Made by a program: the position numbers and the translations under genes. A DNA stretch of 64,000 nucleotides from a virus, in IMG/VR virus record IMGVR_UViG_3300043395_003024, positions 62,001 to 126,000 of that record. One strand, 5' to 3'. Positions 15,635 to 26,210 of this stretch are shown piece by piece; the stretch's first letter is position 1; every line of letters starts with the position of its first letter. The notes beneath the pieces are model-generated. The model saw only the letters and a program-made list of their open reading frames with translations, searched no databases and was not told the origin of the DNA.

Positions 15635-18600
15635 ATGCCATCTGAACTGTTCGAATATAAGTCAAGTTCGCTTGGCAACTCCCTCTCATCCAAGGGTGGA
15701 AACATCAACCTGGACGAGGCTCAGGGCATAGTTGAGTGTTTCGTGGCCGGTATTGGGAATAAGGATTCGGTCGGTGACATCGTCGCAAGCGGCGCATTCA
15801 CAAAGAGCCTTCAGCGCCGTAAGCCACGCGTTGTTTGGGGCCACAGCTGGAATGACCCGATTGGCAAAGTTCTAGAGATTTACGAAGTTCCTAACACAGA
15901 CAACCGCCTACCGCTCAAGATGAAGATGGCTGGGATTGGCGGTCTTTTCGCTCGCGTCCAGTTCAACCTGAATTCAGAAAAGGGCCGCGAAGCCTTTGCG
16001 ATGGTTGCCTTCTTCGGCGAGGAACAGGAATGGTCAATTGGCTACAAGACGCTGCGAGCCCAGTTTGACCAGAAGTCTCAAGCAAATGTCATCTACGAAC
16101 TAGAGCTTTATGAGGTTTCGCCAGTTCTCCACGGAGCAAACCAGCTAACCGGAACAATTTCGGTTAAGTCGGACGAGCTCGCAGACAGAATGTCTGCAGT
16201 AATGGAAGATAGCGGAAGTGCTATCGATAAGGCCGAAATTGAGAAGCAATTGGCCGCGATTCTCGGTGAAAAAGTATCACTCATGGACGTAAACGATGAC
16301 GAGGTTACGTTCGCTCGCAGAATGCCCAACGGCGAAGTTGGCCGCTACAAGTGCGGCTTTAGTGGCAGCCGTGGTCGGTATATGTTCGGCGCCCCAGAAC
16401 CGATTGTTGTTATGCCAATGCGTAGGCCAATCGCGCCAGCGGCAAATATGCCGATGGCTGGACCTAGCATGCCTGCCAACGAGCCACAAAGAGTCATCCG
16501 ACCATCGCAGATGCCCTCAATGCCTGTGGCGATAAAGCCAGGCGAGAATGGCAATCGCATGGTTCCGCTCCCGCCAGTGGAGTACGAAGATGGTGGCAAA
16601 GACAGGGAAGAGCCAGAGTTCGACCCCAATAACCTAGACAGGGAAGAGGCCGACCTCAGGGATGCCCTTTTAAAAATTGTGAAGCGTCACGGTCGTTTTA
16701 ATGAGGATTCAACTGGTGTTTACGCGGCATACAGCTCGCCCGAGGAGAACGAAGTTGCCTCAATCGGAGTTAAGTGCGCAAACTGTGTTTTTTACCAAGG
16801 TGGAAATTCCTGCAAGATAATCGCAATGGATGTAGAGCCAGAAGGCAAGTGCAGATTTGCGGTTATCCCGAAGGGTGTCGTTAAGGGAAGCACGGCAGAT
16901 ACCAAGAATTATGAGCTCGATGAGGAGTTCGCGGAAGAGGACTACCTTGCCGAGCTTGAAGTTAAGTACCCAGGGGAACTAGCTGTTGCAGCTGTTCGTG
17001 GAGCAATAGGAAGACGCCGCAAGAAGCGTCGTAAGTTTAAACTTCTTGGCGAGTTTGGTTCAAAACAGGACGATTTTGATTTTGACGACAAGCCATACCT
17101 GTTGCCAGTTGTTCCGCAGTTTGCATTCCAGGTAAAACAGGCGCTTGACCCAATATTTGATTACCACAATGTTGACTCTTTTGTCGATGTAAACGGAATT
17201 GTCATCACATCTGGCGTTAGCTTTGAGTTGATTGAGGCAATTGACACAGCTGTCGAAAATCTAAAAAAAAAATCTCTAACTGAAAACGACATAGAGTGGA
17301 AGGCGGCTAGTTACCGCCTCGGTCGTGCTATCGGAAGTCGCCTAATTGACCGTCCAAACATCGGCGGTGGACGTACGCGTGGAAGATTCTTCACTTCAAT
17401 AGGCGCTGAAGACTTCGACCCATTTACAGCCCGTGATGCGAATCTAAACGGAATCGTTGGTGAAGGTTTGTTCCTTCGTGGTATAGCGCTAGCAACACCG
17501 GACCCCACCCCAGACGGCCCTGGCTCCATAAGGAACCCAAAGCCATCACCACGTCAGCTTTCAAAGCCGGAATCGGAAACAGTAGCCCGTATTGAGAATG
17601 CTGCCGGAAAGCTTTCATCGGGGAAAATAGAGCTAGACCTTCCACGATTTGATGACCCGGATATCGATTCGGCAGAAAAGTTTGGTGCAGCAGAGTCGCG
17701 GCGCGATGAACTTCAGGGCGTACTTGATGGTGCTACCGACCCAGAACAAATAAAGAAGCTAGAAAGAGCAATTTCAGAACTCGACAAGTACATGAACCGC
17801 GTCGAGAAGTTGGCCGAAAGCGAGATGGCTCAGTCTGAGAAGCCAAAGAAGAAGCCTGCAGCTGGAAAGGTAATAAAGGCCGGTCAGAAACTTTCTAGCG
17901 GATATGCAAAATACCTAGATAAGCCGAAATCAAAGCGTTCAATCGATGAGATAAACAAGTTTGATGGCCCGATTAGCGCTGCCTTGTCGTCTGGGAAATT
18001 GCCAGATAAAGCAGAGATTCCAGAAGATTCGCCGATACTGTCGGAAATGTATAAGCGGATGGCTGATGAAATAATCGCTGTTCTACAAGACCTGATTGAT
18101 AACCCCGAAAAGGCAAAACAATGGAAGATGCCGTGGCGAAATCCTGAAATTTTTGCCAGAAACCCAACGCGTAATCGTGTTTACCAGGGCATGAACCAGC
18201 TTGCACTTCTTCTGACTGCACAAAGTCGTGGATATACAACAAATAGATGGGCCGGAAAGACGCAGTGGCAGAAACTTGGTGGAAAACTAAAGCCAGGAGC
18301 TAGCGCACGCGGCGTTTCAATCCTCGTGCCGCGTGAGGGACGAATTCTAATGAACGCAGATGGCCAGCCGGTTGAGACTGGCCGCTACTACGTTGTTCAG
18401 ACTGTTTACAACGTCGATGATGTTGCTGGTCTGCCAAAGAAGTTCTACGAGGTTGAGGATAGCGCCATCAACCAGGAAGAGCGCCTACAGGACTTGGAAA
18501 ACGTAATTCAGGAAATAGGTCCTAAGTTTGTAGAGTCTAAAGGTCAGCAGGCTTTTTATCGCCCCATGACCGACAGCATCCACATGCCGGCGTTTGACCA

Positions 18601-21600
18601 GTTTGAAAATGCACTCGCATTTTATTCAACAGCAATGCACGAGACAATTCACTGGACTTCGCACCCAACGCGACTAAATAGAACTCTTGGCAAAGAGTTT
18701 GGTGATGAACAATATGCTTTCGAGGAGCTTATTGCCGAAATAGGTTCAGCATTTGCTCTTGGCTCAATGGGTCTCGAGCCAACAGTCCGCGAAGACCATC
18801 TTCTGTATCTAAATAGCTGGCTAAAGAAGCTCAAGTCAGACCCACTTGCGATACATAGGGCAATAGTCCAGGCACAGCAAGCAAATGACTATCTTCTTAA
18901 CCGTTCGGCGACAATGCGAAGACTTGCTGGCATACCTGACGATGAGCGTAAGGGCAAGGACGATATATGGTTCGAAGTTCCTATGCTCGCCGGCTATGAG
19001 GATATTGAGCCAATAAAGCCAACAACAACAATAACTGGCCCACTAGAGGACCTGCTTGACTCAGAAGCATGGGATGAATTTGTCCCAGATTCACCAAATC
19101 TGAGTATCGCGGAGCGCGAACTTCGTTCATACGACGTAGCGCCAAATGCGCCGTCAAAGAACAAGGCAGGAGTTGTTATTACTCCGTCCGGAGCGCTTGC
19201 AAGCGGTAAAAAGGCTGGGAAAATCAAGGGTACAAAGCCTGGCGTTCCAGAAATCGACAGAATTGCTGAAGATGTATCGCTAAAGCTTGCATTTGGTCTG
19301 GCTAATGAGCCCACAAATGAGCAGCGCGACATTATGGCTGTTGCTCTATCGCTTATCCACGGCAATAATCCTGCAATTTTAAGTGTTCTTGCTGGTGCTG
19401 GAACTGGAAAAACGACAACGCTTAAAAGCATCGCGTGGGCTCTTCAGAGAGAATTCGACCTATGGCCGGAAGGTGACCCAAGAAGGGCGGAACAGCTTGC
19501 TTACCTATCGGATAGATATGGAATTGATTTCAGCAAGATAAAACCAGAGAAGATTGCTGATGCAGTAACTGAGTTAGCAAAGAATAATAAAACCGGAAAT
19601 CTTTACTATACGGTTTTCAACACAAAAAACCAACTAGAAGCCGAAACAGAATTCCCACGAAATACGGGTATTGCTACTACGGACAAGCTCTGGCAGTGGT
19701 CGCTCCGTCTTGGTCAGGGTGACAAAAAGTATGGACCGGGCATGCGCAGAAAAATGGGCATGCTAAACAAGAGCCGAGAGAGCAAAAAGTCCATGCGTAG
19801 AAATCCGGCATGGAAGAGCGAAGAAGAGACGCCAGGCGTCGAAAAAATGATTGGAAAAAATTTCGTCAGAGAAAAATTTGACGGAACAACCGAAACGTTT
19901 GTTGGTGAGGACCCTGGTTTTGAGGCTCTTGGCTGGACAATGCTTCAAAAAGGTGACGACTTTGCTGAGCATCTTGGCCTAGAGAAATGGCCAGATGTTG
20001 TAAAAAGAAAGAAAATGAAGCCAGACGTGGATGCTTCCGGCAGGCCTATTCGTGATGAAAAAGGAAAAGTAAAGAAGTCAGAAGTAGAAGTAGAGGGTTT
20101 TGAACTTCCAAACGGAACGTTCCTTGAACTTTCCGAAATGGGCGACCTTCTATCTAACGCCCTTAAGCGCTGGGGTCTGTCCAAAGAAGAAAAAGTTACA
20201 GCACAACACTTCATGCCTCCAAAACAGAGACTTGAAGACATGGATACGCCGCGTGGAAAGGACAATCAACCCACAGGCGTTGACAGCATTCTCACCGAAG
20301 AGCAAATTCCTAAAAAATGGATTGAGGCGGTCCAGTCAATCGTGGACGAGATTGCAGATGGCGACTCTAACCTGCTACCAACAATGGAACTTGTGTCTAA
20401 ATTCTGGATGATGACAGACCCTGACCTGAGAACAGACCCAGGTTTAATTACGCACTCTTCAGCTCAAACAAGAGTAAAAGTATCCGTTCCATCATCGCTA
20501 CGCGAAGGCGATACATACGTTTATGACGGCGAAGAGTGGGTTGTTACAGGATTAACCAAAAAGGCTGGGAAAACATCAAGTGCTACCTTACGTAAAAAGA
20601 TGGCATCAAAGGAAAATCCCCTCGGTGCATTCTTGCTAGACGAGGTGCAAGACTCAAACGAGGTTCTCGAAACAGTTCTAGATAGGAATAGGGATAAGCT
20701 CCCTATTATTCTTGTCGGAGACGATAGACAGGCTGTCTATGCATTCCGCGATGCAAAGAATATTCTGGCGTCACTTGATTCAGAGTACTCACAGGACATT
20801 ACAGAGTCGTTTAGATATGGCGAAACTGTAGGTCATGCCGCAAACCTGGTTCTTGGAGCACAAAATGTTCATCTGCGTAGACAGGGTGTTAAGCAACAGC
20901 CGTGGAAGCACGTTAAGGGCCAGGCGCAAACTGTTATCAATAGGCAGTTTGACCCACTATTGCCAGAAAAAGATAGGCTCGGCAATAATCCGGTCGATGA
21001 AATAGATGATGCAACACGCCAGATATTGATAGCCGATATAGAGAAAAAATATTCTACTCCAGAGAAGAAGCTTGACCTGCTGTCACTAGATAGACCAGCA
21101 CAGGACAAGGCCTTAAAGGAGCTTAGGGATACGCTTTATGGACCAAAAGCTGGTCAAATAGTAGATAGATATGCAGAGGCCGATAAGGGCAATCTGCCAA
21201 CGATGATTCTCTGTAGAACAAACGGTGAAATAATCAACGAAGCTCTAAAGTTTATAAATATAGTCATAAATAGTAAGGCTGTTGAGCGTGATGAACGAGG
21301 CATGCCAAAACTACCTGAAGTAATTATTCCAGCTAGCAAGTGGGAGCAGCTTCTTACATTTACTAAGCACCTTGACTTCATAATGCGTTCACCTGCAAAG
21401 CAGCAAGAATACATAGCAAGATTTGGTAAGCCAGAGATGTCATCATGGCTCGGACCGATTTGGACACAGGGCACCTTGCAGAAAGCTCTCAATCAGTCAA
21501 AGTATCAACAGGCGCGCAGCGCATACAAACTGATAATGCAGCCGCCAAAGAGCGACCCAACTGCTCCGCCACTTGGCACTCGCGGCATGCTTGAACTTTT

Positions 21601-24466
21601 GCAGGGAACGATAGTTAGAAGCGTTCATGAAAAGGGCAAAGCTAAAGGCAAAGAAAAAATTGAGATAATCCCAGCTGTTTTGTTACCAGAGCGCAAAACG
21701 ATGGAGCTTGATAACTGGGCGGTTGGCATCGACCAGGTAAGAGAAATAGCCGGTAGGCAAAAGTCAGCATGGAAGTCTTCGCCAACCCAGAGAGAAAAAC
21801 TATTTATTATCCCGAATGTCGATGACACCTACAAGCAGGCTGTATATGCCGCACTTGACATAGAAGGTGGGGACGATAAGAGACCAGGAAAGCCAACTGG
21901 AAGAATAATAATAACTGGAGACGGAGTCGATACAGGTCGCCCAATCGATATGCCAGATGGGTCGCAGAGGCCCAATACTCCGACTGGTGGTCGCGGTTCG
22001 AACAACGGTAGATACCGTAGAGACCTCGAGAAAGCAATAATTAAACTTGGCCTGCAGGACAAAGTAAAGCCAATGGCTGAAGCCGAACGCGGTTTTAGAA
22101 AAGAAGGCGAAGCTCAGCGCAGGCTTTATGACGGTTTCGTCATTGAAGGCGCAACGATAGAGGAAAGCACTGAGATTCTAGGACAATTAGCACAAGCGCT
22201 TCGAGATTCCGCAAAGACCGCAGGTGGAGATGTTGAAATTACAACAATGCAGCTTTCGAAGGGTCGCGAATCTAGATTCGTTGCAGTTGCGGAGGACCTC
22301 AGCGACCCAATTTCAAATATCCCGGAAAAACTGGCGCAGGGTGAAGCTGGCGTCAGCTATATGGAAGAAGGCAACCTAGTTCACGTTGCATTCTCGCGTG
22401 CAAAAGAACAGCTCGACCCGGGCACTGCCGGATTTGTTTACTGGCTACATGACCAGCGCACAAAAGCGGTGCGAGAAGCCATAACGCAGGCTGTAAAAGA
22501 TGGACATATTCCGCCAGAGCTCGATAAGGGCGCATTTAGCGACGATGGCGGCATTGAGTTGCCGGAATGGTACAAAAAGCTCAACTCTATGTCTCTAGAG
22601 GAGCTAAAGGATGGATTCCCGGCTCGTCCAACAGACAAAAAAGAAGACGAAGACATAACTGTCCCATCACCTGTTGATGGTGGAGAACCCGATGATTTTG
22701 AACCAATCGTTACGGAAATTGACGAAGATGATTACGAAATGGGGGATACTGACGTCCCGAGTGACGAAGGTGAAAAACTACCAACATTCGATGATGATGA
22801 AGAAATTATGGACGATGGCGAACTTCCGGAAGTCCCAGGCATGCGCCTATCCAGTGGCGCGACTCCTGGTGCGGATAGGCGCATAGCTCGCAGAAATAGG
22901 CGCATAGCAAAGAGCAATTTGTACTCAAATAGCATGAGTGCACAGCAGCTTGCTGGAATAAGAATTAGCGGCGACCCAAATTCAAGCAAAAATAGACAAG
23001 CATTAGAGTTCGCAATGCAAGCATGGGACGGTGTACGTCGTCGTGGCATAGCTATTGACGTTGACGACGATACGCTTTCGGTAGCAGAGCGTCAGTCTAG
23101 GACGCGCGGTGCCATGCAGAGTGTCGGTGCGGCCATGAGGGGGCGCAAGGATAGGGTCCGCATTGGTAAGGTTAGTGATAATGGAAGAAATGAAAATCCA
23201 TCGGCGGAAACATGGATGCTTTCTGTTGACAAGCTTGCTGACACAATAAGGATTCCAACAGAATTTACGTCAAGAGAAAACTCCGAGGGTGGCTCGACAA
23301 TCCGCTGGACCCAGTCGCGCCCTGCAACGAGGGAAGAAATTGGTAAATTGCTTGGCCTTAGCCCTGCCGACGCAGAAAAGCTAAAGGACCCAGATGCAGG
23401 CATAAACCATGACGCAGTACGTCTTCTCATTGCGGAACTAGGCAAACAGGAAGACCTTCCAGCATGGAGATACTTTGCTCCTGTTAGCGCCGATGAGGCA
23501 AGGCGCATAACCCCTTCACCCGAAGGCGATATTGCGGAAAATATCCCTCAGGTAGATTTGGCTGCAGAAAATGCTGGCCGTGCAAACATGCGAGATAGGT
23601 TTATTATCGAAACCTTCGGCAAAGACGCATATCCGCACTGGTTTGACGTCGAGGAAAACCAGTCGATGACGCCAGATGAGTACGTCCAGCTTGGAGAGAT
23701 AAGTGAAACGTCTAAATTCCGTGCCTCTGGTCGCTTCTACCCAGATAGCGCAATCAAGGGCGACTCGGAAGCAGAAGTTGACCTTTACGGCGAATCACTT
23801 GACGCGCTTGTACCAGCAGAGGGTGCAGTAGATGCAACAGGCGATGTGCTGAGAAACGACAAGACTTCAATAGAAGATTTCGACCTTGACTCTCTGATTG
23901 ATTATCTAGGAATAGACAAAAAAGAGTGGAAGAAGGGCCTGCAGGAAAGACTTTCTGCAGCTTTTGGCACTGATTCGGTCGGAATCAACGATGAATGGAG
24001 AAGAAAAGGCATCCCAACAGCGACGGTTGCCCACATGATTAGAACGGGCGTTCTGCCAGATGCAGGGTCGGTATGGAAAGAGGCAGATGCCGGGCAAAAA
24101 TTCGACGACGAGATGAAGAGGCCAAAGTATGCGGTCTACGAGGCTTTGACTGAATTTATTGACAAGAGCTTCCCTAATTCCAGACTCAATAACAGAGAAA
24201 ACAGAAACAAGATAATTGGCGCCACGGACATGGGGTACACCCTGACCAACGCGGCCAAGAATCGCGGTTCTGTCTGGAGCCCTGGGAAAGGGAACGAGCC
24301 ACGGTTCTCTCGCGGAGAAATGCAATCAATGGTTGACAGGTTCAATGAAATATTTGGAACTAACCACACACTTGATGACATCTTCAGCGACGAGCAACTG
24401 AGAACGGCCAAGGAAAGAGTCGAGTCCGGGAATACCCTTTCGGGCAAGAAAAAGCCAAAGGCTTAA
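15635..24466 (+). CDS. Giant polyprotein 1: prohead protease - zincin (ArdC-like) - UvrD-like helicase
   Basis: One open frame of 2943 codons. Residues 1-200 are an HK97-type prohead protease: 'VVWGHSWNDPIGKVLEIYEV' with His70, 'EEQEWSIGYKTL' with Ser134, and 'LYEVSPVLHGAN'. Residues ~375-410 hold four cysteines starting 'CANCVFYQGGNSC' (HiPIP-like). Residues 561-575 carry 'LGRAIGSRLIDRPNIGGG', repeated in polyprotein 3. Residues ~785-1100 are ArdC-like, with zincin H-E-T-I-H at 1002-1006. Residues ~1190-2300 are an SF1 UvrD/PcrA-like helicase: Walker A 'AGAGTGKTT' at 1253, D-E-V-Q-D at 1669, 'VGDDRQAVYAFRDA', and 'HVAFSRAKEQ' near 2250. LSSG motifs at 660, 753, 784 and 2405 and LASG at 1188 fall at domain borders. 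Such fusion of a capsid protease to a helicase is not typical. Residues 2405-2943 are of unknown function. Confidence 0.9.
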   Translation: MPSELFEYKSSSLGNSLSSKGGNINLDEAQGIVECFVAGIGNKDSVGDIVASGAFTKSLQRRKPRVVWGHSWNDPIGKVLEIYEVPNTDNRLPLKMKMAGIGGLFARVQFNLNSEKGREAFAMVAFFGEEQEWSIGYKTLRAQFDQKSQANVIYELELYEVSPVLHGANQLTGTISVKSDELADRMSAVMEDSGSAIDKAEIEKQLAAILGEKVSLMDVNDDEVTFARRMPNGEVGRYKCGFSGSRGRYMFGAPEPIVVMPMRRPIAPAANMPMAGPSMPANEPQRVIRPSQMPSMPVAIKPGENGNRMVPLPPVEYEDGGKDREEPEFDPNNLDREEADLRDALLKIVKRHGRFNEDSTGVYAAYSSPEENEVASIGVKCANCVFYQGGNSCKIIAMDVEPEGKCRFAVIPKGVVKGSTADTKNYELDEEFAEEDYLAELEVKYPGELAVAAVRGAIGRRRKKRRKFKLLGEFGSKQDDFDFDDKPYLLPVVPQFAFQVKQALDPIFDYHNVDSFVDVNGIVITSGVSFELIEAIDTAVENLKKKSLTENDIEWKAASYRLGRAIGSRLIDRPNIGGGRTRGRFFTSIGAEDFDPFTARDANLNGIVGEGLFLRGIALATPDPTPDGPGSIRNPKPSPRQLSKPESETVARIENAAGKLSSGKIELDLPRFDDPDIDSAEKFGAAESRRDELQGVLDGATDPEQIKKLERAISELDKYMNRVEKLAESEMAQSEKPKKKPAAGKVIKAGQKLSSGYAKYLDKPKSKRSIDEINKFDGPISAALSSGKLPDKAEIPEDSPILSEMYKRMADEIIAVLQDLIDNPEKAKQWKMPWRNPEIFARNPTRNRVYQGMNQLALLLTAQSRGYTTNRWAGKTQWQKLGGKLKPGASARGVSILVPREGRILMNADGQPVETGRYYVVQTVYNVDDVAGLPKKFYEVEDSAINQEERLQDLENVIQEIGPKFVESKGQQAFYRPMTDSIHMPAFDQFENALAFYSTAMHETIHWTSHPTRLNRTLGKEFGDEQYAFEELIAEIGSAFALGSMGLEPTVREDHLLYLNSWLKKLKSDPLAIHRAIVQAQQANDYLLNRSATMRRLAGIPDDERKGKDDIWFEVPMLAGYEDIEPIKPTTTITGPLEDLLDSEAWDEFVPDSPNLSIAERELRSYDVAPNAPSKNKAGVVITPSGALASGKKAGKIKGTKPGVPEIDRIAEDVSLKLAFGLANEPTNEQRDIMAVALSLIHGNNPAILSVLAGAGTGKTTTLKSIAWALQREFDLWPEGDPRRAEQLAYLSDRYGIDFSKIKPEKIADAVTELAKNNKTGNLYYTVFNTKNQLEAETEFPRNTGIATTDKLWQWSLRLGQGDKKYGPGMRRKMGMLNKSRESKKSMRRNPAWKSEEETPGVEKMIGKNFVREKFDGTTETFVGEDPGFEALGWTMLQKGDDFAEHLGLEKWPDVVKRKKMKPDVDASGRPIRDEKGKVKKSEVEVEGFELPNGTFLELSEMGDLLSNALKRWGLSKEEKVTAQHFMPPKQRLEDMDTPRGKDNQPTGVDSILTEEQIPKKWIEAVQSIVDEIADGDSNLLPTMELVSKFWMMTDPDLRTDPGLITHSSAQTRVKVSVPSSLREGDTYVYDGEEWVVTGLTKKAGKTSSATLRKKMASKENPLGAFLLDEVQDSNEVLETVLDRNRDKLPIILVGDDRQAVYAFRDAKNILASLDSEYSQDITESFRYGETVGHAANLVLGAQNVHLRRQGVKQQPWKHVKGQAQTVINRQFDPLLPEKDRLGNNPVDEIDDATRQILIADIEKKYSTPEKKLDLLSLDRPAQDKALKELRDTLYGPKAGQIVDRYAEADKGNLPTMILCRTNGEIINEALKFINIVINSKAVERDERGMPKLPEVIIPASKWEQLLTFTKHLDFIMRSPAKQQEYIARFGKPEMSSWLGPIWTQGTLQKALNQSKYQQARSAYKLIMQPPKSDPTAPPLGTRGMLELLQGTIVRSVHEKGKAKGKEKIEIIPAVLLPERKTMELDNWAVGIDQVREIAGRQKSAWKSSPTQREKLFIIPNVDDTYKQAVYAALDIEGGDDKRPGKPTGRIIITGDGVDTGRPIDMPDGSQRPNTPTGGRGSNNGRYRRDLEKAIIKLGLQDKVKPMAEAERGFRKEGEAQRRLYDGFVIEGATIEESTEILGQLAQALRDSAKTAGGDVEITTMQLSKGRESRFVAVAEDLSDPISNIPEKLAQGEAGVSYMEEGNLVHVAFSRAKEQLDPGTAGFVYWLHDQRTKAVREAITQAVKDGHIPPELDKGAFSDDGGIELPEWYKKLNSMSLEELKDGFPARPTDKKEDEDITVPSPVDGGEPDDFEPIVTEIDEDDYEMGDTDVPSDEGEKLPTFDDDEEIMDDGELPEVPGMRLSSGATPGADRRIARRNRRIAKSNLYSNSMSAQQLAGIRISGDPNSSKNRQALEFAMQAWDGVRRRGIAIDVDDDTLSVAERQSRTRGAMQSVGAAMRGRKDRVRIGKVSDNGRNENPSAETWMLSVDKLADTIRIPTEFTSRENSEGGSTIRWTQSRPATREEIGKLLGLSPADAEKLKDPDAGINHDAVRLLIAELGKQEDLPAWRYFAPVSADEARRITPSPEGDIAENIPQVDLAAENAGRANMRDRFIIETFGKDAYPHWFDVEENQSMTPDEYVQLGEISETSKFRASGRFYPDSAIKGDSEAEVDLYGESLDALVPAEGAVDATGDVLRNDKTSIEDFDLDSLIDYLGIDKKEWKKGLQERLSAAFGTDSVGINDEWRRKGIPTATVAHMIRTGVLPDAGSVWKEADAGQKFDDEMKRPKYAVYEALTEFIDKSFPNSRLNNRENRNKIIGATDMGYTLTNAAKNRGSVWSPGKGNEPRFSRGEMQSMVDRFNEIFGTNHTLDDIFSDEQLRTAKERVESGNTLSGKKKPKA

Positions 24467-24504
24467 ACTTAATAAAACGGGCAGAAGTAATAGATGTTGC
24501 TAAT

Positions 24505-24534
24505 TCACGCTCCTATAGCGTGATAGGTTATAAT
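24505..24534 (+). promoter_or_regulatory. Inverted repeat and candidate -10 before the acidic scaffold-like gene
   Basis: TCACGCT (24505-24511) pairs with AGCGTGA (24517-24523) around a 5-nt loop, followed by TATAAT (24529-24534). The hairpin could end the polyprotein 1 transcript while TATAAT starts a new one for the gene at 24595. No clear -35 is present at 17 nt. Confidence 0.4.
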
Positions 24535-24594
24535 TTAAAGACAATTAATGGTTAATGGTCCATCCGGTCATTTCCCTGCACTCACGGGAGTTGT

Positions 24595-26196
24595 ATGAAG
24601 TACGACGAGAAAGCTACTGTAAGCATTGACGGCGACGGCAATGTCTTGAAGTGCGCAAAGGGCGCAGCCGCAGCGGATTGTGGTTTCGTCAAAGGTGCAG
24701 AGCTATGCGCTAAGTGCGGTGCAATGCCTGTAGAGATGAAAATGGTTCCAGCGTCTGATGAGCAGGTAGTGGAAGAGGAAGTTGATGCAGAGGATGCGAT
24801 GAATCCAACTGCGGCGACTAAGACAAAGAAGAAAATGGATGGGAAAAAGCCCGGCCACGCAATGCTCGACATGGCGGACGAGGACGAAGAGCCGGAGATG
24901 ACAGAGGAAGAGCTTGCAGCTGTAATGCCGTCAAAGAAGGGCGAAGCCGTCACCATGGGCGAAGACGAAGCCGAAGAGATGATGGATGAAGATGAAATAG
25001 ACGAAGAGGACATCCCGGAAGACGAAGAGGACATGGAGTCCGACGAAGAGAAAATGATGGACTCCAACAGTGGAAATAGCGCTCGCATGCAGCGTATGGG
25101 TCGTCGCAGGAAGGGCGCAATGGCCGCCATGGAGGATGAAGAGGAAACTGAGGACGAAGAGGAAGCCGCTACTGAAGCAGAGATGGGCGGAGTCGAAGAG
25201 GAAGACGAAGAGGAAGAAGACGAGGAGTACGCAGAAATGGGTACAAAGTCTTTTTCACCACAAGACTCCGAATGGGAGCAAATTCGCCGCTCAAGAATCA
25301 AGTCAATGGGTCTCAAAACGTCTGACGTTGGCGCAGCTGGATATGTTTGTGCCATTGAGCGCAAGGCCTACGGCGGTTCTTCGCCTGTTTGCGACGACTG
25401 CCCAGGCGGCTGTGTCGCAGAGAAGGGCATGCCAGGAATTCTTCATGTTGAGGGTCTTGCAGAAAAGATGTTTGATGGCGTTGTTGTAGATTCCGGCTAT
25501 TCATCGGATGCAGACATGTTCGTTGTCGATGTTCAGGTCAAAGACGGCTCAATCAATGAGGTTTTCGTCGATGGCACCTCAGCTGAAATACTTGGATTCC
25601 ATAAGCTAGATTCATCCAGTTTCGAACAAAAATCTGATTTCGGTGATTTCCAGCTAATTGATTTCACGGAGGCTGCTGAAATTGCAGTTAAGTCAATTGA
25701 CGGCACGGTAGTGGCTGTTGAGCCAGATGTCTTCGAGGGATTTGATGCGTATGCCGTAGAAATCGAAGGTTTTGACGGCAAGTCGTACGACGTCTTTGTT
25801 GCACTTGATGGCGAGCTGCTTGGTTACGACAAGTACGAAGCAGATGAGGTTGAGGAAATTGAGGCTGAAGCTGCCGAAATCGCTCTTAAGCGCGCGTTCT
25901 CGCAGGAGCGCAGATTTGACTTAGCCAAGAGCGGCGAGGCAATGCCAGACGGCTCATATCCAATCGTGTCGGAGACCGACCTCCGCAATGCCATTCAGGC
26001 TTATGGTCGTGCCAAGGATAAAGAAGCCACAAAGAAGCACATCATGAAGCGTGCTCGGGCGTTGAAGCTGGAGAGCCTGATTCCTGGGAACTGGATTGCT
26101 GGTGGAGAAGAGAAGGCCGGCGACGTTAGCGATGCCGAATTCATGGCCTCACTTGTCGAGTTCCAGCTTCTCGAAGACACACTAGACGACAACTGA
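24595..26196 (+). CDS. Acidic scaffold-like capsid protein
   Basis: A 533-aa protein with GGGAG 5 nt before its ATG. Residues ~8-40 have four cysteines (zinc-ribbon-like). Residues ~50-215 are dominated by D, E and M, a low-complexity acidic tract. Cysteines recur near residue 255 ('CAIERKAYGGSSPVCDDCPG'). Two PepSY-like halves follow ('INEVFVDGTSAEILGFHKLD' and 'YDVFVALDGELLGYDKYEAD'). The C-terminus has a motif common in actinophage head proteins: 'SGEAMPDGSYPIVSETDLRN' then 'HIMKRARALKLESLIPGNW'. Position between protease and capsid genes plus the acidic tract suggest a scaffold or internal head protein; scaffold is inference. Confidence 0.7.
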   Translation: MKYDEKATVSIDGDGNVLKCAKGAAAADCGFVKGAELCAKCGAMPVEMKMVPASDEQVVEEEVDAEDAMNPTAATKTKKKMDGKKPGHAMLDMADEDEEPEMTEEELAAVMPSKKGEAVTMGEDEAEEMMDEDEIDEEDIPEDEEDMESDEEKMMDSNSGNSARMQRMGRRRKGAMAAMEDEEETEDEEEAATEAEMGGVEEEDEEEEDEEYAEMGTKSFSPQDSEWEQIRRSRIKSMGLKTSDVGAAGYVCAIERKAYGGSSPVCDDCPGGCVAEKGMPGILHVEGLAEKMFDGVVVDSGYSSDADMFVVDVQVKDGSINEVFVDGTSAEILGFHKLDSSSFEQKSDFGDFQLIDFTEAAEIAVKSIDGTVVAVEPDVFEGFDAYAVEIEGFDGKSYDVFVALDGELLGYDKYEADEVEEIEAEAAEIALKRAFSQERRFDLAKSGEAMPDGSYPIVSETDLRNAIQAYGRAKDKEATKKHIMKRARALKLESLIPGNWIAGGEEKAGDVSDAEFMASLVEFQLLEDTLDDN

Positions 26197-26210
26197 GAAG
26201 GGGACGCCAA

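Noticed and set aside
24582-25364. 260-aa serine-rich open frame on the minus strand
   Set aside because: It is the antisense shadow of the GAA/GAG/GAT-rich acidic tract of the plus-strand gene; the serine runs come from TCT/TCC complements and no ribosome binding site fits.
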